Shown: positions 10,681-19,780, counted from the stretch's first letter. The stretch: DNA of 59,103 bases from an uncultured Pelagibacteraceae bacterium (GCA_902609675.1 CACLST010000004.1:1-59103), one strand, 5' to 3'. The notes: generated by a model from the sequence alone, not told the origin. Numbers and translations are program-made.

Positions 10681-11378
10681 TTATCTTTTGCTAATCTTAT
10701 AAATATATCTCCCATACCACCTTGTACTTCTTCAAGAGGAGCATTATTTCTTAGTTCGCAGTATTGTCCCGTGACTTCATGACTATCAATAGCAGCAATA
10801 CTTTGAGAGTTACATTTTGTAGCGTTATGAAATAAACCAATTACTAGTCTCTCATCTAATACAAACACTTGATTATTGTCGAGTTTATTTCCATCGCAAA
10901 AATAATCCTTGTTTACTTCTTTTGGAAAATCTTTTTTGCTGCAAGGATTCTTTATTGTGAGAACAAAAAATTCTTTTTCACCGTCTGTAAAAGTATATTT
11001 CATCTTTTTTACTTTAGAGTATTTCATCAAATCACACGAACATGGATAACAACACTTATGATAAAATCCACATATTTTCTGATCATTTTCAGCATTTTTA
11101 AGATAAACAAATTCTGGTTTGCTATTTGGATCAATCAATGACCCAGACACAGCACAATATAACTTATTATATTCTACAAAATCTTGGTATGTGATGTCTT
11201 TTGTTAAAATATGTTTGAAAAATTTTGGACCTGCAGCATTTCTATTTTGATCGGGGAAAATTTTTGGCCAATCTTTAACTAAATCAGCATAATAATTAAA
11301 TTGATTTGAATATGTTGGTTTTATTGAACTAAAAGTTATTAGTAGAAAAAAAATTGTAAAATATTTTAATTTGCTCAT
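10677..11378 (-). CDS. Hypothetical exported cysteine-rich protein
   Basis: Signal peptide; clustered cysteines KICGFYHKCCYPCSCDLMKYSK; family not recognised. Confidence 0.8.
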   Translation of the reverse strand: MSKLKYFTIFFLLITFSSIKPTYSNQFNYYADLVKDWPKIFPDQNRNAAGPKFFKHILTKDITYQDFVEYNKLYCAVSGSLIDPNSKPEFVYLKNAENDQKICGFYHKCCYPCSCDLMKYSKVKKMKYTFTDGEKEFFVLTIKNPCSKKDFPKEVNKDYFCDGNKLDNNQVFVLDERLVIGLFHNATKCNSQSIAAIDSHEVTGQYCELRNNAPLEEVQGGMGDIFIRLAKDN

Positions 11379-11434
11379 AGCTCTCCACCTAGAATACTTT
11401 AATTAGTGTAATTATTGAATTGAGTGTTATTGTC

Positions 11435-12874
11435 CTATTTTTTCTGATTTACTTCTATTGTTTTATTAAATTCATTTATTTTTAATAACTGAGAAGAACC
11501 ATCAGTCCAAACTATTTTTACTGAAATATTTTTTTCACTCTCTCTTATGCCATAATGAGCTACGGGTTCCATTTGACATAAATATCCTGAACCAGCATCG
11601 ATGGTTTTAGCATGATTTCTGAAGTTTGAACTAAAAATAACAGTTGCTCCTCTTGCAGGTGCACCATGCTTATTTAATGGTTTAATTCTTATATAATTAA
11701 AGTTTTTTTTAATGTCTGCTTTATACATTGTCAGTGGTTGCATGCCAGATTCTCCATGAGAAACTAATAATTCTAAAATTCCATCTTCATCTATATCTGC
11801 AACTGCCGCTCCTGTTCCTAAACCATTTGACTCGTAAGCATTTTGAATTTTTATCTCTTCAAAAAAACCATTTTCTTTTATTTTGAATAATTTATTTGGT
11901 TCGCCAATATTATTCATAAATATTTCATCATAGCCATCATTATCAAAGTCTGCTGATATCACTGTTCTAATTCTAGTAGGAATATTGTAAGTTGGAGTAG
12001 CGATATCTTTAAATTTGTTATCTTCTAATACAAAAGCCCTATGATAACCATTCCAATTGGATGTAATTATATCTAATCTACCTCTATAAAGTATATCTGA
12101 TAAAGTTGTGCCTCTTCCATTTTCAAATTGATCATCAACTTTATAATCCTTAGCTATATCCTGAAAGAAACCATCAGAATTATAATACAAAAAATTTTTA
12201 CCTCTCTCGTTTGCAGCAAAAATATCAATTTTTCCAGACAAGATATTACCTGCAACTACAGCTCTACCACCAGTTGTTTTATCAATTTTAAGCTGCTCTG
12301 CTAAATCTAGTATTTGTCCTGAACTTTTTTCATAAAAACGAGTTGGACCACCATAATTAGCAACATAAATGCCATATTTACCGTCACCATTTCTGTCCAC
12401 ACAAACAACAGACCTACCAGCAGTTAAATTTAGATTTTTTTTATTAATATCTTTTTCAAATAAATCAACAAAACCGTCACTACTACTGTCAATCAATCTA
12501 TCTGAATATTTTTTTTCTCCGCTATAGGTGTCAGTATTTAAAAAATAAATTTCTTCAAATCCATCTTGGTCAATATCGCAAGCAGCAACCCCAATAGTTT
12601 TTCTTTTAGCATCATCAAAGATTTCATTTTTATTTATATTTATAAGTTTCCCATTTTGGTAAGATAACGCTAAGTTTGAATAACCAAACCCTGTAACAAC
12701 AAATTCATACTTATTATCTTGATTTATATCAGTGACAGATACGCCATAACTTAGTCTAAAATCATTATTATCAATTAGAGATGTTATATCTTTAAAAAAG
12801 TCAGCTTTAGATTGATTGATAGACACGAAAAAAATTAAAACCAAAAATAATTTTAAAAGGTATTTAATAACCAT
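11435..12874 (-). CDS. Exported FG-GAP/VCBS repeat protein with C-terminal ASPIC/UnbV domain (CRTAC1-like)
   Basis: Repeated Ca-binding-like motifs DIDQDGFEE, DRNGDGKYG, DFDNDGYDE, DIDEDGILE; C-terminal GAPARGATVIFSS...DAGSGYLCQMEPVAHYGI. Signal peptide begins at the internal Met (MVIKYLLKLFLVLIFF), so start set at 12874 rather than 12985. Confidence 0.88.
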   Translation of the reverse strand: MVIKYLLKLFLVLIFFVSINQSKADFFKDITSLIDNNDFRLSYGVSVTDINQDNKYEFVVTGFGYSNLALSYQNGKLININKNEIFDDAKRKTIGVAACDIDQDGFEEIYFLNTDTYSGEKKYSDRLIDSSSDGFVDLFEKDINKKNLNLTAGRSVVCVDRNGDGKYGIYVANYGGPTRFYEKSSGQILDLAEQLKIDKTTGGRAVVAGNILSGKIDIFAANERGKNFLYYNSDGFFQDIAKDYKVDDQFENGRGTTLSDILYRGRLDIITSNWNGYHRAFVLEDNKFKDIATPTYNIPTRIRTVISADFDNDGYDEIFMNNIGEPNKLFKIKENGFFEEIKIQNAYESNGLGTGAAVADIDEDGILELLVSHGESGMQPLTMYKADIKKNFNYIRIKPLNKHGAPARGATVIFSSNFRNHAKTIDAGSGYLCQMEPVAHYGIRESEKNISVKIVWTDGSSQLLKINEFNKTIEVNQKK

Positions 12875-12915
12875 AATTGTTGTATATTGTTGAAAAAATA
12901 TATTAAAATAATTTA

Positions 12916-13692
12916 ATGAGCAAAGTAAATTTAGCGATATCTGGTTGCATGGGACGAATGGGCCAACAACTGGTAAAATCCTCAAGAGTTAATAAAAATT
13001 TTAAACTAACAACTCTTACAGAAAATAGATTAATAAGAAAAAAAATTTCTGGAATTAAACCTAGTTTAAATAATGAAAATTCTTTCAAAAACGTTGATTT
13101 AATTATCGATTTTACTGTACCTAATTGTACTTTTGAAATTCTTAAAATTGCATCAAAGCTTAAAAAAAGAATTGTTATTGGTACAACTGGATTTACCAAA
13201 AAAGAAGAAAGTATTATTTTAAAATTTTCAAAGAAAATTCCAATACTGAAAGCCGGAAACATGAGCTTAGGCATAAATTTGTTAATGTATTTAACTGAAA
13301 TAGCATCTAAATCATTAGGAAATAATTTTTTAAGTAAAGTATATGAGGTTCATCATAAACATAAAATAGACTATCCATCTGGAACAGCATTAATGTTGGG
13401 TAAAGGAATTGCTGTTGGTAAAAACAAAGATTTTTATAACTTATTTGGAAAAAAATATCTTAATAAAAAAAGTTTTCCTTATGGAAAAAAAATAAATTTT
13501 AACTCAATACGAAAAGGTAAAACAGTTGGTGAACACGAAGTTAAATTTTCAAGTGGAAAAGAAATTATTACATTAAATCACGAAGCTTTTGATAGGGCTT
13601 TATATAGCGAAGGAGCTTTGACAGCTGGAAAATGGTTAATGAAAAAAAAACCAGGTTTATATTCGATGCGAGATGTTTTAAATTTTAAATGA
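12916..13692 (+). CDS. dapB: 4-hydroxy-tetrahydrodipicolinate reductase
   Basis: NLAISGCMGRMGQQL, IGTTGFTKKEE, EVHHKHKIDYPSGTAL motifs. Confidence 0.96.
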   Translation: MSKVNLAISGCMGRMGQQLVKSSRVNKNFKLTTLTENRLIRKKISGIKPSLNNENSFKNVDLIIDFTVPNCTFEILKIASKLKKRIVIGTTGFTKKEESIILKFSKKIPILKAGNMSLGINLLMYLTEIASKSLGNNFLSKVYEVHHKHKIDYPSGTALMLGKGIAVGKNKDFYNLFGKKYLNKKSFPYGKKINFNSIRKGKTVGEHEVKFSSGKEIITLNHEAFDRALYSEGALTAGKWLMKKKPGLYSMRDVLNFK

Positions 13693-14342
13693 GTGAGGAG
13701 CAAAGGGCAAAAATTGTTCTTCGAACTTTAAATAAAATATATCCAAAGACCCCAATTCCTCTTAGACACAGAAATATTTTTACTTTACTAGTTTCTGTTC
13801 TTTTATCTGCACAATGTACAGACTTAAACGTTAACAATGTTACCAAAAACATATATCCAAAATATAATAAACCTGAACACTTTGTTAAGTTGGGAAGAAA
13901 AAAAATTGAAAAACTAATAAGAAGTATTGGTATTTTTAGAATTAAAGCCAAAAGTGTTTATAATTTATCAAAAACTTTAGTTGAAAAATACAACGGTAAA
14001 GTTCCAAAAACCTTTGAACAACTTGAAGAATTACCAGGTGTTGGGCACAAAACTGCTAGCGTTGTGATGTCTCAAGGGTTTGGATATGCTGCCTTTCCTG
14101 TGGACACTCACATACATAGGTTAGCTCAAAGATGGGGTCTAACTAATGGAAAAAATGTAGTTCAAACAGAAGAGGATCTTAAAAGACTTTTTCCTAAGAA
14201 ATATTGGAATAAGTTGCATCTTCAAATAATTTATTATGGAAGAGAATATTGTAAAGCAAGGGAGTGCTATGGTTTATCTTGTAAAATCTGTACTACTTGT
14301 TATCCTAAGAGAAAAAAACCACTTATAACTAAGAAAGCTTAA
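13689..14342 (+). CDS. nth: Endonuclease III
   Basis: HhH motif LEELPGVGHKTASVV, FPVDTHIHRLAQRWGL, C-terminal Fe-S Cys cluster CKARECYGLSCKICTTC. Confidence 0.96.
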   Translation: MSEEQRAKIVLRTLNKIYPKTPIPLRHRNIFTLLVSVLLSAQCTDLNVNNVTKNIYPKYNKPEHFVKLGRKKIEKLIRSIGIFRIKAKSVYNLSKTLVEKYNGKVPKTFEQLEELPGVGHKTASVVMSQGFGYAAFPVDTHIHRLAQRWGLTNGKNVVQTEEDLKRLFPKKYWNKLHLQIIYYGREYCKARECYGLSCKICTTCYPKRKKPLITKKA

Positions 14343-14345
14343 ATA

Positions 14346-15275
14346 ATGAAAATATTAGGAATTGGAAATGCAATCGTAGACGTTATTTGCAAAGTAGAAG
14401 ATGATTTTATCACTAAAAATAATTTAACTAAAAGTACCATGAAGTTAATTTTTGATGATAAAGAGTTTAGAGATTTATTATCAAATCTTAAAATAGAAAA
14501 AACTGTTTCAGGAGGATCTGTTGCTAATTCAATTGTTGGTTTATCTCAACTAGGTAATGAAGTGGGATTTATTGGTAAAGTAAATGACGATGATCTTGGT
14601 GGAAAATACGAAGATGGTTTAAAACAGGAGAATGTTAAATATTTTTATTCAAAAAAAAAAGAGGAACTGCCTACTGGGACTTGTTTAATATTAGTTACGC
14701 CCGATTCTGAAAGAACAATGTGTACTTTTTTAGGAACTGCAGGCAAGATAAATGAAAATGATGTAAGTGCAGATGCGATTAAACAAAGTGAAACAATACT
14801 TTTAGAAGGTTATCTTTGGGACGAAGGAGAACCCAAAAAAGCTTTTGAAAAAGCAATTCAAAGTGCAAAAAAAGTTGCAATGTCACTGTCGGATCAGTTT
14901 TGCGTTGATAGACATAAGCCTCACTTTTTAGATTTGGTTAAGAACAAATTAGATATTACCTTTGCAAATGAGCAAGAGATAATGTCTCTAATTGATGCAA
15001 AATCTTTTGACGAAGTAATTAATTTCTCAAAATCTCTAGGAAAAATAATTGTTTTAACAAGAGGTGAAAAAGGTGCTGTTGCAATTAATGGAGATGAGGT
15101 TGTTGAATGTGGAATAAAAGAAGGTCTGAAAATTGTAGATTTAACTGGAGCTGGAGATCTTTTTGCTGCAGGCTTTTTACATGGACATTTAAATAATATG
15201 TCATTGAAAGAGAGTTTAGATAAAGGAACCGAAATGTCTTCTAAAGTTATTCAGCAAATTGGAGCTAGACTTTAA
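14346..15275 (+). CDS. PfkB family carbohydrate kinase (adenosine kinase-like)
   Basis: SGGSVANSIVGLSQLG, DLTGAGDLFAAGFLHG motifs. Confidence 0.9.
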   Translation: MKILGIGNAIVDVICKVEDDFITKNNLTKSTMKLIFDDKEFRDLLSNLKIEKTVSGGSVANSIVGLSQLGNEVGFIGKVNDDDLGGKYEDGLKQENVKYFYSKKKEELPTGTCLILVTPDSERTMCTFLGTAGKINENDVSADAIKQSETILLEGYLWDEGEPKKAFEKAIQSAKKVAMSLSDQFCVDRHKPHFLDLVKNKLDITFANEQEIMSLIDAKSFDEVINFSKSLGKIIVLTRGEKGAVAINGDEVVECGIKEGLKIVDLTGAGDLFAAGFLHGHLNNMSLKESLDKGTEMSSKVIQQIGARL

Positions 15276-15385
15276 GAATTATTTTTCTTTCTTTTAAAAC
15301 TACCCTTGCCCTTTTTTGGCTTCACTACTCGAATTTTATATTTTTTTGTAAATAGGTCTTTAGCTATATAATTTTTTTTTTTCAT
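15272..15385 (-). CDS. ArfA-like alternative ribosome rescue factor (37 aa)
   Basis: Not in ORF track. Reverse-strand ATG at 15385 gives MKKKNYIAKDLFTKKYKIRVVKPKKGKGSFKRKKNNS*; the V-x-[KN]-x-K-K-G-K-G-S-[YF]-x-R-K block resembles the ArfA core (VEKNKKGKGSYMRKGK in E. coli, from memory). Begins 1 nt after the stop of the upstream same-strand CDS. Confidence 0.7.
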   Translation of the reverse strand: MKKKNYIAKDLFTKKYKIRVVKPKKGKGSFKRKKNNS

Positions 15386-15386
15386 T

Positions 15387-17483
15387 TTATTTTTTTTTTA
15401 CCCAAAACTGATACATTGAAATAAACATATCAGGATTTTCACTTTCTAATGTATTCCAATTTTCAATATTTGTTTTATTAGTATCCTCCGGATAGTAGTT
15501 TGAATATTTTTTTTTAACTTCATCATCTGTAAAACCTAAAAACTCTAAATTAAGACTATTCAATAACTTTGAAATCTTATCTAGGGTAAATCTTTTCTCT
15601 TGGACATGAAAAATTAGATCCCTAATACTTGATGTAGAGTAAAAATCATAATTGTAGATTATTTTTTGAAACGATTTATTGTCTTTATTATTTTTAATAA
15701 ATTCTCTTGAATTTCTTATATCTTTAATATCAGTAGAAAAATTTTTTTTTTTTATAATATCTCTTATTTCAATAATATGTTTTCTTGAAATTTCACTATA
15801 TAAACCAAGTTTCAAAAAGCCATGAGGTTCTAAAATTTTTAATAATACTTTTAATCCATCCTCAGGATTTTCCATATGGTGAAGAACTCCTACACACTCA
15901 ATAACATCAAATTTTTTATTTATATTTTCTAAATTTAGAATATCACCATGCATAAATTCTATTTTATTAAAATTTATTTCTTCCATTTTTCTCTTAGCAT
16001 AAGCTAGACTAGAACGACTTAAATCTACAGCTAAGATATTTGCATTTTCATAAGTAATTGCATTTTCAAGTTGTTGACCTGTACCACAACCAGCTATTAA
16101 TACATTTGGATTAAAAAAAAATTTATTTGAGGTAATCTTATTCGGTTTTATATTGCTATTTAAGATATTGATAAAATTTGATTTTACACCTTCTGAAATA
16201 AATCTCCATCTTGGATAAGGATTAAATTCATATTGGTTTTTAACTTTTTTTGAAACTGTATTTGATATATCACCCATTGAGTCTATTTTATGACTTAATT
16301 CCTTCTCTTTATTTGGTTCTCTAATTTGCATATCAATTAGGTCATTGAACAACACATTTTTGGACTGATAATAAATTAGTTTTTCTGAAATGATTTTGGA
16401 ATTAGATAATGGTTTAAAACAAGCTAAAATGGCGACTTTTAACTCATTCACATTTTTATCTTTTTCAATTTCATTTAATAAAGAATTAGCTACTTCAATT
16501 TCTAGATCGCTCTGGGAAAATATAAACTCATTGAGAAAACACTGTTCTGCTAAGGAAATAATAAAATTTAAAAACTCTAATGAATTATCTACTAAATTAT
16601 CCAGAGATAAAATTATTTCTTTTCTAATTTTATTACAAAATTCTTCTAAAAATTTATCTCTTAATAATGATTTTTGCAGTATCAAATGAAAAAATTCATT
16701 TTTTAAAATTTGTTTTACATTTTGGTTTTCAATTAGATTACATTTTTGCTCAATTAGTTTCTTAATTTCTTGATATTCTTTGTCATCTAAAATGTATAAC
16801 TTTGCGTTATTGAAAAGTTGATTATGATTTATTAAATTTTTTTTATATAAAAAAATAAAAAGATCCTTAATCTCTTGTTTACTTCCTTTATCCGGATTAA
16901 GAATTTTTAACGAACTAAGTAAATCTGTAAGAATTTTAATTGATACTTTATTATTAAAATCAATTTTTAAGGCTTTTTTTAAGTGTAGTATTGCTCTATT
17001 TTTTTGATTTAATTCAATAAAATTGAGTGCAATGATGTTATGAGATGTCAAATTTTTAGGTTCAATTTCAATAACTTTCATAAAACATTCATTGGCATTT
17101 TGGTATTTTTTTAATTTGTTTAGTACAATCCCTTTATTAAAATATGCTAAAGTAAAATCTTGTTTAATATTAATTAGGTTTTCGAAATATTTAAGAGCAT
17201 TATCAAAATCCCCAGTTTCATGAAAAACATTTCCGAGATTTAAATTTATATTTAGGTCTTTAGGTTTTAAACTGTCAGCTCTCATAAGAAATTCTTTAGC
17301 CAAACTAAATTTTTTTGATTGTGCATACAACGTGCCTAGATAAAATATCGCTCCTAAATGATTAGGAAAAATATCCAATATATCTTTATATAATTTTTCA
17401 GCTAATATAAAATTATTTTCTTTATGGTGTTTAACGGCCGTATCTAATTTAAACTTTATATTATTGTTATCCTCAAGTTTCAC
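15387..17483 (-). CDS. TPR-repeat protein with C-terminal class I SAM-dependent methyltransferase
   Basis: N-terminal TPRs (AIFYLGTLYAQSKKFSLAKEFLMRADSLKP...), NPYPRWRF motif, SAM motif VLIAGCGTGQQLENA, post-motif VGVLHHMENP. Confidence 0.85.
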   Translation of the reverse strand: MKLEDNNNIKFKLDTAVKHHKENNFILAEKLYKDILDIFPNHLGAIFYLGTLYAQSKKFSLAKEFLMRADSLKPKDLNINLNLGNVFHETGDFDNALKYFENLINIKQDFTLAYFNKGIVLNKLKKYQNANECFMKVIEIEPKNLTSHNIIALNFIELNQKNRAILHLKKALKIDFNNKVSIKILTDLLSSLKILNPDKGSKQEIKDLFIFLYKKNLINHNQLFNNAKLYILDDKEYQEIKKLIEQKCNLIENQNVKQILKNEFFHLILQKSLLRDKFLEEFCNKIRKEIILSLDNLVDNSLEFLNFIISLAEQCFLNEFIFSQSDLEIEVANSLLNEIEKDKNVNELKVAILACFKPLSNSKIISEKLIYYQSKNVLFNDLIDMQIREPNKEKELSHKIDSMGDISNTVSKKVKNQYEFNPYPRWRFISEGVKSNFINILNSNIKPNKITSNKFFFNPNVLIAGCGTGQQLENAITYENANILAVDLSRSSLAYAKRKMEEINFNKIEFMHGDILNLENINKKFDVIECVGVLHHMENPEDGLKVLLKILEPHGFLKLGLYSEISRKHIIEIRDIIKKKNFSTDIKDIRNSREFIKNNKDNKSFQKIIYNYDFYSTSSIRDLIFHVQEKRFTLDKISKLLNSLNLEFLGFTDDEVKKKYSNYYPEDTNKTNIENWNTLESENPDMFISMYQFWVKKK

Positions 17484-18043
17484 TAAATTGAATAACCTAA
17501 TTTTGAACTTTTTATAAAATTTTCATCATCAAAAGTATCTTTGATCTTTTTTCTTAATCTATATATGTGTGTTTCTACAGTATGGGTTTCAAGTTTAAAA
17601 TTATGCCCCCATACCTCTGTTTGCATTTTAGATATTTTTACAGGTTTAGCTGCTTTGTTTAGAAATATTAAAATATTTGCTTCACGCTCTGTTAAATTTA
17701 AATGTTTAGATTTACAACTTATTTTCCTGGAATTTAAATTGAGCTTATAATTAGAAATGATTATATCTGCTTGCTGAACATATCTATTCTTTAAAAATCT
17801 TATATTTATATTTTCAATTAATTTAATTATTTCAATTGGAAAATTAATAATCTCAAGTTGGTTAATAACATTTTTTATTTTTTTATCTGAAATAAGTAAG
17901 AATTTACTGCTTTCTTTTTTATAAATTTCTAAGTTATTTGTTTTTTCAATATTTATAACATTAAAATTGAAAAAATTTTTTAGCTCACTGAGAATTTCAT
18001 ATAAAACTTTAAAATCATAAATTACTAAAGTTTGATTATTCAT
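17483..18043 (-). CDS. Winged-helix (OmpR/PhoB-type) DNA-binding protein with degenerate receiver-like N-terminus
   Basis: C-terminus LTEREANILIFLNKAAKPVKISKMQTEVWGHNFKLETHTVETHIYRLRKKI; start set at internal Met MNNQTLVIYDF since the ORF extension to 18145 overlaps the divergent gene. Confidence 0.82.
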   Translation of the reverse strand: MNNQTLVIYDFKVLYEILSELKNFFNFNVINIEKTNNLEIYKKESSKFLLISDKKIKNVINQLEIINFPIEIIKLIENINIRFLKNRYVQQADIIISNYKLNLNSRKISCKSKHLNLTEREANILIFLNKAAKPVKISKMQTEVWGHNFKLETHTVETHIYRLRKKIKDTFDDENFIKSSKLGYSI

Positions 18044-18056
18044 ATATAAACAAGAT

Positions 18057-18551
18057 ATGACAATTATTTTGAAAAATAAAGTATCACTTATCTTTGATGA
18101 TTTTTGTTTTAAATGCTGTATTGGCAAAAATGGATTGTGTAACAAAAAAATTGAAGGAGATAAAAAAACTCCTACAGGCCAATTTTCTCTTGGAAACCTT
18201 TATTATAGACAAGATAGATTAGAAAAGCCTATTACTAGATTAAAATCTATACCAATAAATAAAAAAATGGGTTGGTGTGATGATAAAAGAGATGACAAAA
18301 ATTACAATAAATTAATAAAAATTAAAAAAAAAATTAAGCACGAAAAACTTTTTAGAAAAGATTATAAGTACGATTTAATGATCCCAATAAATTATAATAC
18401 AAAAAAAATAAAGTTAGGTAAAGGGAGTGCAATATTTCTTCACTTAACAAAAAAATATAAACCTACAAATGGATGTGTGGCTCTTAATAAAAAGGATTTT
18501 ATGATATTGTTAAAATTAATTAACAAAAAAACTCAAATTAAATTAGCCTAA
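18057..18551 (+). CDS. L,D-transpeptidase (YkuD family)
   Basis: KTPTGQFSLG and catalytic-type GSAIFLHLTKKYKPTNGCVALNKKDF. Confidence 0.85.
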   Translation: MTIILKNKVSLIFDDFCFKCCIGKNGLCNKKIEGDKKTPTGQFSLGNLYYRQDRLEKPITRLKSIPINKKMGWCDDKRDDKNYNKLIKIKKKIKHEKLFRKDYKYDLMIPINYNTKKIKLGKGSAIFLHLTKKYKPTNGCVALNKKDFMILLKLINKKTQIKLA

Positions 18552-19207
18552 CTTCTTTGACCAAATATATTAGATCCAATTCTTAGATATGTTGATTTAT
18601 ATTCAACAGCATTTAAATAATCTGCAGACATTCCCATACTTAATTCATTAAGATCTAATTTTTCATTTAAGTTTTTCATTTCGTGAAAAAATTTAGTGGC
18701 ATCCTCTTCTAAAGGTGGAATGCACATTGTTCCAATAATATTAAGACCTAAATCTTTAGAAAAATTATAAAAATCTACTAAATTTTCTTTATTAATACCA
18801 GATTTTTGACTTTCCTCTCCTAGATTAATTTGAATAAAAATTTTAGGTTTCGTAATATGCTTTTGTTGTTCCTCTGATATTTTTTTAGCTAATTTTTCAC
18901 TATCAAGAGAGTGAATAAAATCAAAAATTTTAACTGCTGACTTAACTTTATTCGATTGAAGTTTACCAATTAAATGGAGCTTTATGTTTTTTTTTTGTTT
19001 TTTTATTGCTTCCCATTTTTCAATAGCCTCTTGAACTTTATTTTCACCATAATGCAAGTGCCCATATTCTATCAGGGGTAAAATATGATCTATTTTAAAT
19101 GTTTTAGAAACAGCAATTATTTTAGGTTTTTTTTCTTCCTTTAATTCAATTAATTTTGAATTGATTGAAGTTTCAATTGATAATAGGTTTTGTACTGTTT
19201 TATGCAT
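18548..19207 (-). CDS. YggS family PLP homeostasis protein
   Basis: IIAVSKTFKIDHILPLIEYGHLHYGENKVQEA, HLIGKLQSNK, SMGMSADYLNAVEYKSTYLRIGSNIFG motifs. Confidence 0.95.
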   Translation of the reverse strand: MHKTVQNLLSIETSINSKLIELKEEKKPKIIAVSKTFKIDHILPLIEYGHLHYGENKVQEAIEKWEAIKKQKKNIKLHLIGKLQSNKVKSAVKIFDFIHSLDSEKLAKKISEEQQKHITKPKIFIQINLGEESQKSGINKENLVDFYNFSKDLGLNIIGTMCIPPLEEDATKFFHEMKNLNEKLDLNELSMGMSADYLNAVEYKSTYLRIGSNIFGQRS

Positions 19208-19744
19208 AAAAAAGAATTTAAAAAATATTACTTCATAAAAAATTTTAACAAAAGAAATATTGATAAACAGGGAAAAAATACAATTATTATATACAGAAAT
19301 TACAAAGAAAAATGTAAAATAAGCAAAATACTTTTCCTAAAAGACTATTGTAGGAAAAAAGGGTTTAAATTCATTCTCTCAAATAATATAAAACTATCTA
19401 TAAAATTGAATTTAGATGGTGCATATTTACCGTCATTTAACAAGAGCTTTAAGCACCTAAGCTATTCATTAAATAAGAAGTTTGCTCTAATAGGATCTGC
19501 CCACAATTTAAAAGAGATTAGAATTAAGGAAAAACAGAAAGTTAATGAAATATTTTTGTCATCATTATTTAAAAATAATAATAACTATTTAGGAATGTAC
19601 AGATTTAAAACAATTTCGAATTATTCACGCAATAAAATAATAGCGTTAGGCGGGGTGTCTGACAGCAATCTTAAGCTTGTATATCTTACAAAAGCCATTG
19701 GTATTGCTGGTATTTCATTCTTTGATAAAAAAAAAGGCCCCTAA
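19190..19744 (+). CDS. Thiamine-phosphate synthase/TenI-like protein, divergent
   Basis: LDGAYLPS (cf. DGVHLGQ), IGSAHNLKEI, IIALGGVSDSNL...GIAGISFF resemble ThiE/TenI TIM-barrel end motifs. Confidence 0.65.
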   Translation: MYCFMHKKEFKKYYFIKNFNKRNIDKQGKNTIIIYRNYKEKCKISKILFLKDYCRKKGFKFILSNNIKLSIKLNLDGAYLPSFNKSFKHLSYSLNKKFALIGSAHNLKEIRIKEKQKVNEIFLSSLFKNNNNYLGMYRFKTISNYSRNKIIALGGVSDSNLKLVYLTKAIGIAGISFFDKKKGP

Positions 19745-19758
19745 AAAGGGGCCCTTTT
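19727..19758. terminator. Rho-independent (bidirectional) terminator between thiE-like CDS and porin
   Basis: GGCCCC-TAAAAA-GGGGCC hairpin (19736..19753), flanked by 9 A on the left (T9 tract for the minus strand) and TTTT on the right. Confidence 0.85.
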
Positions 19759-19780
19759 AAATAAAAATTAACTTCTAAGA

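Noticed and set aside
12875-12985. 37-aa upstream extension of the FG-GAP ORF
   Set aside because: Overlaps the divergent dapB start and precedes a convincing signal peptide beginning at 12874.
18044-18145. N-terminal extension of the winged-helix regulator ORF
   Set aside because: Overlaps the divergent L,D-transpeptidase start; internal Met at 18043 gives a normal-length protein.
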